DNA of 64,000 bases from Absidia repens (lineage: Eukaryota; Mucoromycota; Mucoromycetes; Mucorales; Cunninghamellaceae). The first letter of the stretch is position 1, and every line of letters starts with the position of its first letter. The stretch covers positions 310,001 through 374,000 of the forward strand of contig MCGE01000007.1 of NCBI GenBank assembly GCA_002105175.1. Direction: 5' to 3'. Below, piece by piece: positions 32,924-43,579 of this stretch. Made by a program: the position numbers and the translations under genes. The notes under the pieces are model-generated. The model saw only the letters and a list, made by a program, of their open reading frames with translations. It was not told the origin of the DNA and searched no databases.

Positions 32924-33969
32924 ATTGATTTGATCAACCCCTTCCCCTTTATCAACCTACTCTCTTCTCTTGTTTATTTTAGTCTTTCTTTCACTCTCTT
33001 AGTTATTCATTGATTTGTTTAGTCACCCACTTTGAACCCCCTCATCCATTCTCATTCTTTTTTTATTGTTGTTATTATTTTGTTTGGGAACAATAAATTT
33101 GGTAGTCTTTTATTCAGAATGTTATGTTAGTGATGTGATTCTTGTTGACTTTTGAGTATCTGATAATGATCCAGCGGGAAGGGGAAAAATCAATAGGGAA
33201 TTTAGTGCCATTTACTCTGCTGTGCAGTTCTGTATTATGTGTACGTACATATGTGTGTCAGTGTGCAGATTGGCTGGAAGAAAAAAAAATACCTTCTAGA
33301 AATCCAGGTAGCGGGAGGGACTAGGATGACAAAAATGGCCTTATGGTGTAGTTGAGCAAGAACACAAAACAAATTGGGTTTCATGGATATTTATTTTATT
33401 TGACAATAGAACGTTTAACCACGTAATATGATAGCAAAGATGAAGATAAAAAGGAACAAACTTGCTTGGTTGACTTGGTTTTGAAATCGGTTTTGGCTGA
33501 TGGATGGGGAATATCACCATGGACGGGGTTTAAAGAGACTTCGTTGCTTGTAAGCAAAGGACGAAACACTTGCGTAGCTCGCTGAAAAGGCATGAAAAGG
33601 CCAAACGACCTCACCTATAATTGAATAGTCTTGATGTTACCCAAATAAGAGCCCCCCCTTCCCCCCCCCCTGTAACTTTGTTTTCTGCTACGATTTTTTT
33701 TTTCTGGTCCTATTTTTACTTCCATTTATTTTATCTTCGCTCTGAATCATGTTTCCACATGGACGCTTTGATTCATTTTTTACCATTTGAATCACCGCTC
33801 AGGCCCTGTCAAATGATTGGCTGAATCGTTTTTGTCTGAATGATTCACTGGGCGTCACAATGCTCTATGCTTTGATCAATAAAATCATAAAATTTTTCTT
33901 AGCCCCCCTTTTTTTCTGTCTTCTTTTTTTTTCTGTTACGAACACTTTGCTTGTCAACTTTAAACAATT
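32924..33969. other. Interval between eL13 and ILV6
   Basis: The eL13 3' end (AATAAA at about 33091) is followed by sequence with no firm gene. A possible small minus-strand protein is listed separately. A C-run lies near 33651-33672. The last 200 bases are the ILV6 promoter. Confidence 0.45.
33396..33593 (-). CDS. Possible small protein or last exon (uncertain)
   Basis: A minus-strand frame of about 65-72 residues: MPFQRATQVFRPLLTSNEVS, LNPVHGDIPHPSAKTDFKTK, then SFLSSSLLSYYVVKRSIVK. It ends in TAA overlapping an AATAAA-type signal, and upstream lies a splice-acceptor-like TTATAG, so it could be the last exon of a small gene. The basic, serine-rich composition could suit an organelle protein. 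No family recognised. Confidence 0.25.
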   Translation of the reverse strand: MPFQRATQVFRPLLTSNEVSLNPVHGDIPHPSAKTDFKTKSTKQVCSFLSSSLLSYYVVKRSIVK

Positions 33970-35328
33970 ATGCTGCGAACTACCATAAATTCTTTCAGCA
34001 CTCGTATGGTAAGTATAAAAAAAATATCGCTTAGTGGAACTACAAACGCACAGTACTAATATTCTTACCCCTTCTTTTCTTTCTTTCTTTCTTTCTTTCT
34101 TTGCAAACATCATAATAGCCTTCGCTTCGTGCAGCTGCCGGATCACGGCCGATGCGATTCTACAATAAATCAGTGGAACCATCATCAGCAACATCGGGCC
34201 TATCATTCAAAAAGCATCTTCGTCAACGACGGTTTGGCCCTGTACCAGCCGTCCCGGAACCTTCGGTGGAAGATGCCGTGACCAACATCCTGTACAATAC
34301 CCCTGGTCCTAGTAGTGCTCCTGAAACGCGACATATCCTGAATTGTCTGGTACAAAACGAACCTGGGGTGCTCAGTCGCTTGTCTGGAGTCTTGGCGGCG
34401 CGTGGCTTCAATATTGAATCATTGGTGGTGGCCAATACTGAAGTCCCTGATTTAAGTCGAATGACCGTGGTTTTTAATGGTCGCAATGTACAAATCGAGC
34501 AAGCTCGGCGTCAATTGGAAGATTTGGTAAGTTTTCCCTTCTCCCAATAAAAAAAAAAAGGGAAAAATAGTGCTCATTCATTGAGATGATTAAACTAAAA
34601 CGTCTCTCCCATTGGTGCGTATCCGTTAGGTTCCTGTGTGGGCGGTTTTGGATTATACAAAGACGAAACTGGTGGAACGTGAGCTCTTGTTGATCAAGAT
34701 CTCTATCTTAGGACCCGAACATCTACATGAACAAATGCCGACTACTCGGTTGGATGATACTGTCGAATTTGCTGACGAAAATGTGAGCCCTTTAAAAAAC
34801 ACTGACGTAAGGCACCACTGGCAGAGGATGTTGTACGATAGAGGCGAAGATGGAAGAGGGGGGAGGGGGAGGGGAGTAGGTTTTATCACAACTCACACTT
34901 TATATGTATATATATAGAAATTCAAATATAATACACCTTCAGATGCTCTTCGAGAAACGTTTTCTCATCTACGTGCAGTGACGGAATTGACCAAATTGTT
35001 TGATGGTAAGGTGGTGGATGTGTCATCTGACTCGATGATTGTGGAATTATGTGCCAAACCCAGTCGTGTGGCCTCTTTTATGAAATTATGCAAACCTTTT
35101 GGGGTTTTGGAAGCTTCAAGAACAGGTAAAAGCTACTGTCAAAAAAAAAAAAAAAACGAGAGCGAGCAGCAATACATGGATGCTAACGATTTTGCTATTA
35201 TGTTTTGGTATATAGGTGTAATGGCCATGCCCAGAGCTCCTGTCCATGATCATTATGAACCCCAAACTGAGCATTCTTATGAAGACGAAAATGATGCTGT
35301 GGATGCCTCCATGCTTCCTCCCGGATAA
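33970..35328 (+). CDS. ILV6: Acetolactate synthase regulatory (small) subunit
   Basis: Regulatory subunit of mitochondrial acetohydroxyacid synthase (first shared step of valine, leucine and isoleucine synthesis), conferring valine feedback control. Exon 1 gives MLRTTINSFSTRM and exon 2 starts PSLRAAAGSRPMRFYNKS, an Arg/Ser-rich presequence for mitochondrial import. Then the ACT domain: ETRHILNCLVQNEPGVLSRL, SGVLAARGFNIESLVVANTE, LSRMTVVFNGRN and ARRQLEDL. Further exons give VPVWAVLDYTKTKLVERELL, ETFSHLRAVTELTKLFDGKV and AKPSRVASFMKLCKPFGVLE. The C-terminus is the fungal extension PRAPVHDHYEPQTEHSYEDE. Five exons. Intron 1 contains a (CTTT)n run. Confidence 0.95.
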
Positions 35329-35700
35329 AAATAGTACATTGTATAGTATAGTTTCGAAGCTTTGTTCCTTTACCCCTCCTTTTTTATTTTTTTTGTTAAT
35401 CGCATTGTTTTTTATATATTTATTAAATGTCCCAATAAATGTGTTATTATTTATTTCATTCTGCTGTGATGTTACTACTTTATATGTTTTGGTTGATTGA
35501 GTTGGATGGGTTTTACGTATATATACGATGTCCGTCAAAGCTGTAACGCGGAAGGACTGGGACATACAACAGCGATATGAATGGGAAGTCAAAATGTCAT
35601 CGTTATTGTAGGTAATATCGATTTTCTGAAATGCGTATCCATGCTCTATCTAGCGAGACAGTTTCCTTCTGGAATCTCCTTAAGCGAGAGCCCACAATAA
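35329..35700. other. 3' flank of ILV6
   Basis: AT-rich sequence with an AATAAA signal at about 35435 and no supported gene. Confidence 0.5.
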
Positions 35701-35712
35701 AAAACAACAGCA

Positions 35713-36440
35713 ATTCAAATCCCGCCCACGTGAATTTTATTTACTCCCAATTTTTTTTTGCCTCTCCCTTTCTTTTTTCTCTTCTGTTTTTCCTCGCCAT
35801 TCAATTTCTTTCATGTTATGTTGAACTTGGATTAGTATCAGGACTAGTTTAGAGGGGGTTTCAAATCAGAGATTGCAAGATGCATGGGGAAACCTTTTCA
35901 TTTTGGACCTAGGATCTGAGGGCACCATTAGTTGACTTTTTAGAGTCTCCATTAGCTTAATTTAGTGTTAGTTTGTTCATATTTTGTATCCACATCTGAA
36001 TAAATTGTGATTCTTTTTATACGCTTGGACACAAAAATGTCTTACTAGTTTCTTTCTTGTAAAATTGATATCCTTTTACTATAGCATTAGATCAATGTTG
36101 ACAATTGTTATGCTTCAATAAATGACGCCTATTAAATTTTTCCGATGCTTTACATAATATACTATATGAGATCCATATTTACACTCGACTCTCTAGATTA
36201 AAATTAAGCATCCCTTCGATATCCCAAGTCTTACTCATACTACGTTTATTAGACTCCCGTGTTACACTGACTCCCTCCCCATTAATTTAGTAGTGATATT
36301 AATGCTTCAATAAAACATATCCCATTCATTCACCATTCTATGACCCAACAGATAATGAGCAAAACCAAAATTATGGATATTTTATTAATGTTTTATCAAA
36401 CACTAGCTATCGAGCTCAACCCTATTACTATATATACTGG
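35713..36440 (+). repeat. Dispersed repeat, copy D
   Basis: AAATCCCGCCCACGTGAATT (CACGTG at 35727), T/C tract, core 35830-35917 with TATCAGGACTAGTTTAGA and GGGGAAACCTTTTCATTTTG, AATAAA at 35999, then CTTCAATAAAA modules at about 36114 and 36306 and the module TGACCCAACAGATAATGAGC at about 36342. It lacks the 5' extension of copies B and C. It faces copy E head-on. Confidence 0.75.
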
Positions 36441-36599
36441 CAAAACACAATAAAAATAATAAAATTGACAAACGAAATAGCCTTCCCTCCCCCAGTTGTA
36501 ACCCACACCAGCAACACGCATCAAAATGGCACTACAAAGGATCTGGATATATGAGAGAGACTATTGGGGGCGTGAAGAACGGTAAAAACTAATCTAACC

Positions 36600-37070
36600 G
36601 GGCACCTGTACAAGGCAGGCAATGTATGAGGAAGACGATAATGGATATCCTTTATTGAAACATAACGGTTAACGTAAATGAAGAGCATTGGTAAAATGTG
36701 ATCTATTGCACAAGACAAGATAGAGACCATTGTGAAGTATTTAAAAAAAGACATATTTTATTAAGATGTAGATACAAACTATAAGCAAACTAATACTAAA
36801 CGAAGTTAATGAAGATTCTAATAAGCGAGCTGATGATGCTTTTAAATCATGAATCCAAAATGAAAGGGTTTCCCCATGCATCTTGTAATCCCTTTTTTAA
36901 AAACCCTTCTAAGCTAATCCTGACACTAATCTAAGTCCATCAAAATTTCAAAAAAACAAAAAAGTAGAATGGCGAAGAAAAAAGAAGAAAAAAAAAAAAA
37001 TAAAAGAGTGACAAAGAAACACGAACGAAAATAAATATTCACGTGTGCGGGATTTAAAATTTTCTTTTGG
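36600..37070 (-). repeat. Dispersed repeat, copy E (inverted)
   Basis: Same unit on the opposite strand: AAATCCCGCACACGTGAATA (CACGTG at 37040-37045), core 36851-36936, AATAAA complement at 36757-36762, then a CTTGTGCAATAGATCACATT module and a CTTTATTGAAA complement near 36650. In the hairpin the 5' arm has partly turned into a T/A run while the GGGGAAACCCTTTCATTTTG arm is intact. Confidence 0.75.
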
Positions 37071-37562
37071 CTCAATGAAAAAAAAGAGGTTCCAGAAGAC
37101 AGTTGTGCTATGTATAGCATGATACACACTTCAGCATAATTATATTACCCTCCAGAATTATACAATTTTGTTTTCCCGTTGATATCGTTAATGTGAATCC
37201 ATCCCGCCAAAAAAAAAAAAACCAGCAGCTAGTAGGCAGTTCTAGGTGACTTGGTAGAAAGGTGAAGCCATTTCTGCTTTATCATTCATATGAGTGAATC
37301 AAGACCGTGCTACCAGAGTAGCCTCCATTATACTGAACATGCTCGATATATCTAGTGTCATTGTATATGACATGATATTAAAATCAAGTCCCATTTGACC
37401 CCAAGTGGTTGCCCGCTCAAATTCAAAATGACGGAATGTCCCACCTTATTCCATCAAAAATCTATATTTCAAGTTTCTATACTATTTGCTGCAGTGTATG
37501 GTATGTAGTCATGACATGAGAACACCTGCATCTGGTACTATATAGACTCCATACACGCACAG

Positions 37563-37612
<50 letters not shown>

Positions 37613-37850
37613 CTATATCTATATAATAGCACAAACACTTTCGTATATATATAATAAAGACAAGGCATGTAGTACGATAGGAGAAGAACGAATAAATAAA
37701 TATTTTATTTGTATGCAAATATATCTAAACAGAGCGGGGGGAAGTGCATCATCGACAAACTGTATAATGTAATATATAAAGGAAATAAAAAAAAGAAAAT
37801 GGGTGGAAGGAGGAGGAGGGGTTCATCTAAAACTAATAATAGTATAATGG
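37071..37850. other. Interval with CA/TA microsatellite
   Basis: No gene supported. It includes the compound microsatellite listed separately and, near 37700-37850, the 3' flank of the MBOAT gene. Confidence 0.5.
37564..37625. repeat. Compound (CA)n(TA)n microsatellite
   Basis: An (AC)n run of about ten units passes directly into a (AT)n run of about fourteen units and then TATCTATATCTATA. Frames across it encode Y/I and C/V repeats and are not genes. Confidence 0.9.
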
Positions 37851-38984
37851 CTACGTTGTAAAGGTATAAGTAATATGCAACGGGGATAAAAAGTCATGTC
37901 TAACAAAGGGTGCAACAAAGAGCCGAGCAGTCAAAGTCATGAACGTCATGAAGGCCAATCTACACCATAATAGCGCCCAAGGATCATGTCGTCGTTGATT
38001 TCTTGTGACGTTTGTTTCCACTAACACCGCCAATCCATGTAAGGTGAAGAAGGCAAAATTTTCAAGTGTGATTTCCCTGCAAATACTCCAAATGATCAGT
38101 TCGTGAAGCACACCGCTAAGCATAAACACCACCAGCCCACGACCATTACGGGAAGCCCAAAATCCACCCTTTTTGCGTTGTTGCAGTTGTTGTTGTTGTT
38201 GTTGCAGTTGTTTCTTTTCGATCATCAGGTTTTCCGCTTTTTCATCAAGTTGTTGTTTTGGCGGCATGAAGACGTGTTGATGAAATTGACGCCTGACAAT
38301 CATGTTCCATCGTCGAGACCAGAAATCCCGTGGGGAGCTTGACAAAATGGGAGAATGAAAGACATCGATGAAGCGAACACCCGAAATCGCCTGCTCGACA
38401 CCCAAAAACATATCTACGGCACCGAGTAAACAATACGCCTTAATTCCCAGCAAAAGGTTGTACCACAGGGTGCAGGGATGGTACCACGGGTCCTGTAGCG
38501 TCAAGAGCAAATTATCATTGACGGACGCCAAACCATAGGGGTCAAGGATAGAGTAGATCAAGGAGAGCTTGAATGCGCCACGAGCCACCTTGGCCAACCC
38601 ATCGAGCCGTACACAGCCATCTTGATTGTCGTCCACTAGATCAATGGCCAGCGCATAGATCCACCGAGGGATGCTGAGTAATGTGTGACTGGGGAGATGT
38701 CCCGTGAATGATACCAAGTAAATGGGCGCAGCGGCAAAAAAGACATTGAGAGGTTGGGAGTTGGAAACAAAGATCAATGGAAGGACGATGTGGTAGGCGG
38801 CAATAAACCACAACAGCCCATGCTGAGAGATATGAGACGAGGGCAGAGCTGAAGAGAGTTGTTGTCGGCGGTGTGTACAGAGTAAAAAGTAATCAAGGAT
38901 CAAGACGGCGGTGTATATAGAAACTAGTGGGATAGGATGAAGAACGACAGGCGGAGGAATGTTGTAGAGTACAAAGTGACTCAT
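37851..38984 (-). CDS. MBOAT family acyltransferase, wax-synthase-like
   Basis: A single-exon protein of 377 residues with about eight hydrophobic segments, starting MSHFVLYNIPPPVVLHPIPL. Landmarks of the wax synthase-like MBOAT group are present: DFWSRRWNMIVRRQF, the partner of the DFW(G/S)RRWH motif, and SGVLHELIIWSICRE, containing the catalytic histidine of MBOAT enzymes (about residue 295). The enzymes esterify fatty acyl-CoA to an alcohol or similar acceptor in the ER membrane. A Gln-rich insertion (QLQQQQQQLQQRKK) sits just before the catalytic segment. Substrate is not predictable. Absence of introns is unusual among its neighbours; the fungal relatives are often intron-poor, so this alone does not show transfer. 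Confidence 0.85.
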   Translation of the reverse strand: MSHFVLYNIPPPVVLHPIPLVSIYTAVLILDYFLLCTHRRQQLSSALPSSHISQHGLLWFIAAYHIVLPLIFVSNSQPLNVFFAAAPIYLVSFTGHLPSHTLLSIPRWIYALAIDLVDDNQDGCVRLDGLAKVARGAFKLSLIYSILDPYGLASVNDNLLLTLQDPWYHPCTLWYNLLLGIKAYCLLGAVDMFLGVEQAISGVRFIDVFHSPILSSSPRDFWSRRWNMIVRRQFHQHVFMPPKQQLDEKAENLMIEKKQLQQQQQQLQQRKKGGFWASRNGRGLVVFMLSGVLHELIIWSICREITLENFAFFTLHGLAVLVETNVTRNQRRHDPWALLWCRLAFMTFMTLTARLFVAPFVRHDFLSPLHITYTFTT

Positions 38985-39664
38985 GGTGCAATTTTTATGT
39001 TCAAAAAAAGAAAAGAAAGAAAGAAAAAAAAAAAAAAAAAAGAGAAATAAAAAAAGGGGGGAGAATTACTACATAAAAAGAAATCAGGCGGTGATTAAAA
39101 TTAATGGTGCACTAGTAGTTGACCAGTCAATGTCACCTTGCATGTATTGTACATGAATAAAAATAAAAGATCACCATGACCGCGAATGACGTTTTCTGAT
39201 CTTTTTGTAACTGATGATGATACATACTGTAATTGTGTTCGCTTTATTGAAAATTGAAATAATATGTGATAAAGGTGTGGAATCTTCAGATGCATCTTTT
39301 GAAAATGATGTTATACCGTCCTCATAGTGGCACATCAATGATAAAGCGATACAGACCTGGATTAGCGCCCACAAAAATAATATATTGTTTATCGCTTTCC
39401 CCGTTTATAACGGAGTAACTCGAAAAATAAATAGAGCACTGCAGCAAATATATCGAAGACAATGTTCAAACTCTTTTCCTAATTCAGCGCAATTGGATCG
39501 AAGAAGCATACGACCACCCAGTATACACACATACACACATAATATATTAGACTAAAAACATTTTTTTATTTCACAAAAAGAAAGAAGATAATAAAAAGCC
39601 TATTCAAATGTGTAATAAAACGAGGAGGGGGGGGATGGGAAATATAAATCTATATATTCTTGAA
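38985..39664. other. Flank between uL22 and MBOAT genes
   Basis: Upstream of the MBOAT gene and downstream of uL22, both on the minus strand. Holds A-rich runs at 39006-39052; no gene supported. Confidence 0.5.
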
Positions 39665-40511
39665 TTAAGCACGAGCCAAACGGGAGTTGCGAGCCAATTG
39701 ACGGGAGTTGAGGCGTTGGACCTTCTTGTCAGTGGCCTTGGGGACAACAGCATCCTTTTCGGTAAGAATGACTTCAATGTGAGAAGGAGTGGTCATGTAA
39801 GGGTTGATACGACCGTGAGCACGGTAAGTACGACGACGGTGCTTGGGAGCTTGGTTGACAATAACACTGGTGATGTAGAGTTGGTCAAGTTCCAAACCCT
39901 TGGCCTAAAGCAAAAAAAGAAAAAGAAAAAGAAAAGGCGTTATTATGATATTATTTTCACAGCAACACGTCCACATAGCTTTTCACAAAAAAAAAGAGGT
40001 AGGAAACTTACTTCAGCGTTGGATTCAGCATTCTTCAACAAGTCAGTGATGAACTTGACAGACTTGACGGGCCAGCGACCTTGAGTGGTACCGAATTGGT
40101 TAACTTGAGGAGTACGACCAACACCACCGTTGAAACGACGGAAAGGAATGGCGGCCTTGTGTTCAGTGACGTTGGACAAGTAAGTGTAGGCCTTGGACAA
40201 CTTCATACCTTGAACGGCAGCAGCAACTTCGTGGGTGTTCTTGAACTATTGTAGTAAAAATAAGAACACACAGTTATTCATATGTATATAAAAGAAATTC
40301 AACAGTCCGTTTAACATTTCACTAGAGATAATACGTACGTGAACACGGAGGTAACCACCTCGGGATTTGGCAGCTAAAGAGTAAGAAAGAATTTAGTTAG
40401 TATCAGTGTGGTAGTGTAATGGTATTGATGATCAACCGTTTTTTTTTAATTTTTTAAAAAAGCAAACTTACCCTTGGCAGGGTTAACAGGAGCAGCAGCG
40501 TATCTAACCAT
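39665..40511 (-). CDS. RPL17: 60S ribosomal protein uL22 (yeast L17)
   Basis: Large-subunit protein lining the peptide exit tunnel. Four exons on the minus strand. Exon 1 gives [13 protein letters not shown]; exon 2 [11 protein letters not shown]; exon 3 [40 protein letters not shown] and [20 protein letters not shown]; exon 4 [40 protein letters not shown] and [11 protein letters not shown]. The family motif for exit-tunnel loop placement ([18 protein letters not shown]) is complete. About 186 residues, as usual. The coding strand shows highly expressed codon bias. Confidence 0.97.
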
Positions 40512-41574
40512 GTTTAATCTATTGAAGGAGAAAAAAAATAATCAAAATCAAAATGTTAGTTACTTTTGTCCATTATGGCGCCACGTTTTGATCAGTAACC
40601 ATCCATCATCGATTTTAATCATGCATCCATCCAATATTCATCCATCCATCCATTATTTATATTAAATTGTATCCAATCCGACCCACTGATACTATTCTAT
40701 TTTGTGTCCCTATCGTTTCCATTGATTTATTCTGTATCTTGTTGTTTTATGTCCTTACCTCAAGTATAAGAAGCACGAAAAAGGAAGGAAGGAAAGATTG
40801 GCCTCACAGGCAGACTGTATTGATTTTTTTCCCCTCGAGCGGAATAGGAAGCGGATATTGAAAGAAATATTTTTCTGTGAGGTTTCTCCTCCCCGGCTCG
40901 TCAGTAAACTTTGGGGCCCGCCTTGGTCATATCCAAGTTTTATGCATGATCATAGCTCAATCATGATGATGGCATTTCTATTGTCAGTATACAATGACAA
41001 CATCCAAAAAGTTTTTAAAAGTTGGATAAAAAAAAAATCCAATCACATTGACTGTAATTAACTACCGGATCCGCAAATTTTAGTGTTCACAGAGGACGCC
41101 ATTCTTCATTTCAATTACAAAAAAAACATATACGATAGCATATATGCCAGTTGTAAAATTATAGTACAAAAAGCTTCAGTCTTAAAAAATACATATATTA
41201 CAGATATTGTAGCAAAATGGGTTTCCTTGGTAACCATCCTGTTAAAAAAAGAGTAAGGGAGAAGGTGCAATGCTTTCAATTGGATATATTTTCTCGATCA
41301 GTCTCCATCCAATATATGATCATCAAGGTACCTAAGGGGTCAGCAACAGCTTTTTGATGAGGGAAGAAGGCGTGGAATAAAATAAAAGAGATTGTATGGT
41401 GCATCACTTTTTTTTTTTTTTTGGTGGGTTGCCATAAGGAGTACTCGTTTTTTGACAGAGTGGAGCCCAGTCACTCCGAAAAAGTTTAAGAGATTAGATT
41501 CAGCTAATTTGATTTTTTTTCCCACTTTTTTCCTTTTTTTCCTTTTTCCTTTTTGCTTTTTTAACCAAATCACA
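40512..41574. promoter_or_regulatory. Divergent flank of uL22 and lipoyl synthase genes
   Basis: Contains several CATCCATC repeats (40598-40655), likely part of the uL22 promoter side, and GAAGGAAGG runs near 40780. A 46-codon frame starting at 41218 (MGFLGNHPVKKRVREKVQCF...) is short and unsupported. A T-run lies at 41409-41422. No gene called. Confidence 0.4.
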
Positions 41575-43077
41575 ATGTCAGCCTTACGTCCTTTATACTC
41601 ATTATCTTCTCATACCTTACGAAAGGCTACTATTCGACAAACACCTCTTGTATTGGTAAGACTGAAAACGAATGAACAATTGTAAAGAAGCAAAACATAC
41701 TAACACTTGGGGTCCTTGTTATGCTTTGTGAAATAGAATCAAGTGCGAACACAGGCAACTGCTGTCAATGATAAGACTGGAAAACCATCAAAACTCACTG
41801 CCCTTAAGGAAAGATTAGCAGCTGAAGATGCGGCGGCTAGTTTGGATGACTTTGTGAACACCGGGTATGAAAAGTTGACACCCACTGAAGCAATGGAATT
41901 GCGTGAAACGGTAGTGGAAGGTGGCAAAAAAGTGATGACCACTAAACTGTAAGTTGCAGACGGATGACCTATATTCTATTTACCCCTTCTGTCTTCCAGT
42001 TGATTGTTCTGACACATCATGCTTTTTTTTTATATATTTATATTTTATTTAGGAAACAACCTCGATTACCATCTTGGTTGAAAACTGACATTCCATCCGG
42101 CCAAAATTTCGGTAAAATCAAGCGAGATTTGCGTGGATTGAAACTTCATACAGTGTGCGAAGAAGCTCGATGCCCAAATATTGGCGATTGTTGGGGTGGT
42201 GGTGAACATCAAACGGCTACAGCGACGATTATGTTGATGGGGGATGAATGTACGCGAGGATGTCGTTTCTGCTCCGTTAAGACCAACCGTAAACCCAAAG
42301 CATTGGATCCTCATGAACCTGAACATACTGCCGAAGCCATTAGTCGCTGGGGATTGGATTATGTTGTCTTGACGAGTGTTGATCGTGATGATTTACCTGA
42401 TGGTGGCTCTAGTCACTTTGCTGAAACTATTAGCAAAATCAAATCAAAGTAAGTGAATACAACAACATTACCTATTTGTTTATTAGTTTTTTTCCTTACT
42501 CAACTTTTTTTTTTTTTAACCAAAAAGGGCTCCTCATATCTTGGTAGAATGCTTAACAGGTGACTTTGGTGGATCATTGGAGGGTGTGGAAACTGTTGCT
42601 CGATCAGGATTGGATGTGTATGCACATAACATTGAAACGGTGGAGGACTTGACACCATTTGTGCGTGATCGTCGAGCTGGCTTCCGTCAATCACTCAAGG
42701 TACTCAGCCATGCCAAGGTAACGAATCCTGAATTGATTACCAAATCTTCTATCATGTTGGGATGTGGGGAAACGGACGAAGAAGTGTTACATGCTTTGGA
42801 AGCCCTACGTGAAGCTCAAGTGGACTGTGTAACTCTGGGTCAATACATGCGTCCTACCAAGCGACATATGAAGGTGCACGAATATGTGACTCCCGAAAAA
42901 TTCAAGCACTGGGAAACAAAGGGGATGGAACTTGGTTTCAAGTATGTGGCTAGTGGTCCTCTTGTTCGATCAAGTTACAAGGCCGGTGAATTCTATATCA
43001 GCAACATCTTGAAGAAACGAAGAGGATTACCTGTTGCTGATGATTTGGAAAAGCAGAACGATAATGCGTCGCTCTAG
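41575..43077 (+). CDS. LIP5: Lipoyl synthase, mitochondrial
   Basis: Radical-SAM enzyme that inserts two sulfurs into octanoyl groups on lipoyl-dependent proteins (PDH, KGDH, GCV H). Exon 1 gives [20 protein letters not shown], a mitochondrial presequence. Later exons give [39 protein letters not shown] (cysteines of the auxiliary cluster), [16 protein letters not shown] (the radical-SAM CxxxCxxC), [64 protein letters not shown]-like [40 protein letters not shown] and [16 protein letters not shown] with the terminal RSSY serine ligand. Five exons, about 400 residues. Confidence 0.97.
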
Positions 43078-43579
43078 ATTTATTTTATTATTATGATGAT
43101 TATGTAGTTTGTATAGTTTTTTATTACTAGTTAGTTATGTTATTGTATTTTTTTTTTTTTTTTGTCTTCTTTTGTTATTTTCGAATAAAACTTTTATATC
43201 AATTATGAATTGTCTTGTATGTGTCAATAGGAAGTGATGGATTTGGAAATTAGTATTGTTTGTCAATGAAGAAATGGGATCAATGATATAAATCGGGACA
43301 ATGTGTCAGAAAATAGACTCAAAAATGGTAATGTTTAAAACGATAAAAAAAGTTGGGGTCGTGTCCACATTCACGCTTTTCGCATTATGCAACCCCACCC
43401 TCAATTTTTTACGAGACATAAAATGGCCCCTTATTTCGGCTGACACGTGGTTTCGGTGGTGGTGACAAAAAAACTTCAAAAACTCCTCCCTCATTTCACC
43501 GCCCTTTTTTTTCTCTTTATTCTTTTTCTCTCTCTTTTTTTCGTATATTAAATCCTGTCAATTGTTGTACTCCCCAATC
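43078..43579. other. Interval between lipoyl synthase and LACTB2-like genes
   Basis: The lipoyl synthase 3' end (AATAAA near 43184) followed by the promoter side of the next gene. No gene supported. Confidence 0.5.

Noticed and set aside
37477..37718. Frames across the CA/TA microsatellite
   Set aside because: Repeats of Ile-Tyr and Val-Cys from simple dinucleotide repeats, not genes.
41218..41358. 46-codon frame MGFLGNHPVKK... upstream of lipoyl synthase
   Set aside because: Short, without splice support or resemblance to any protein; it lies in promoter sequence.
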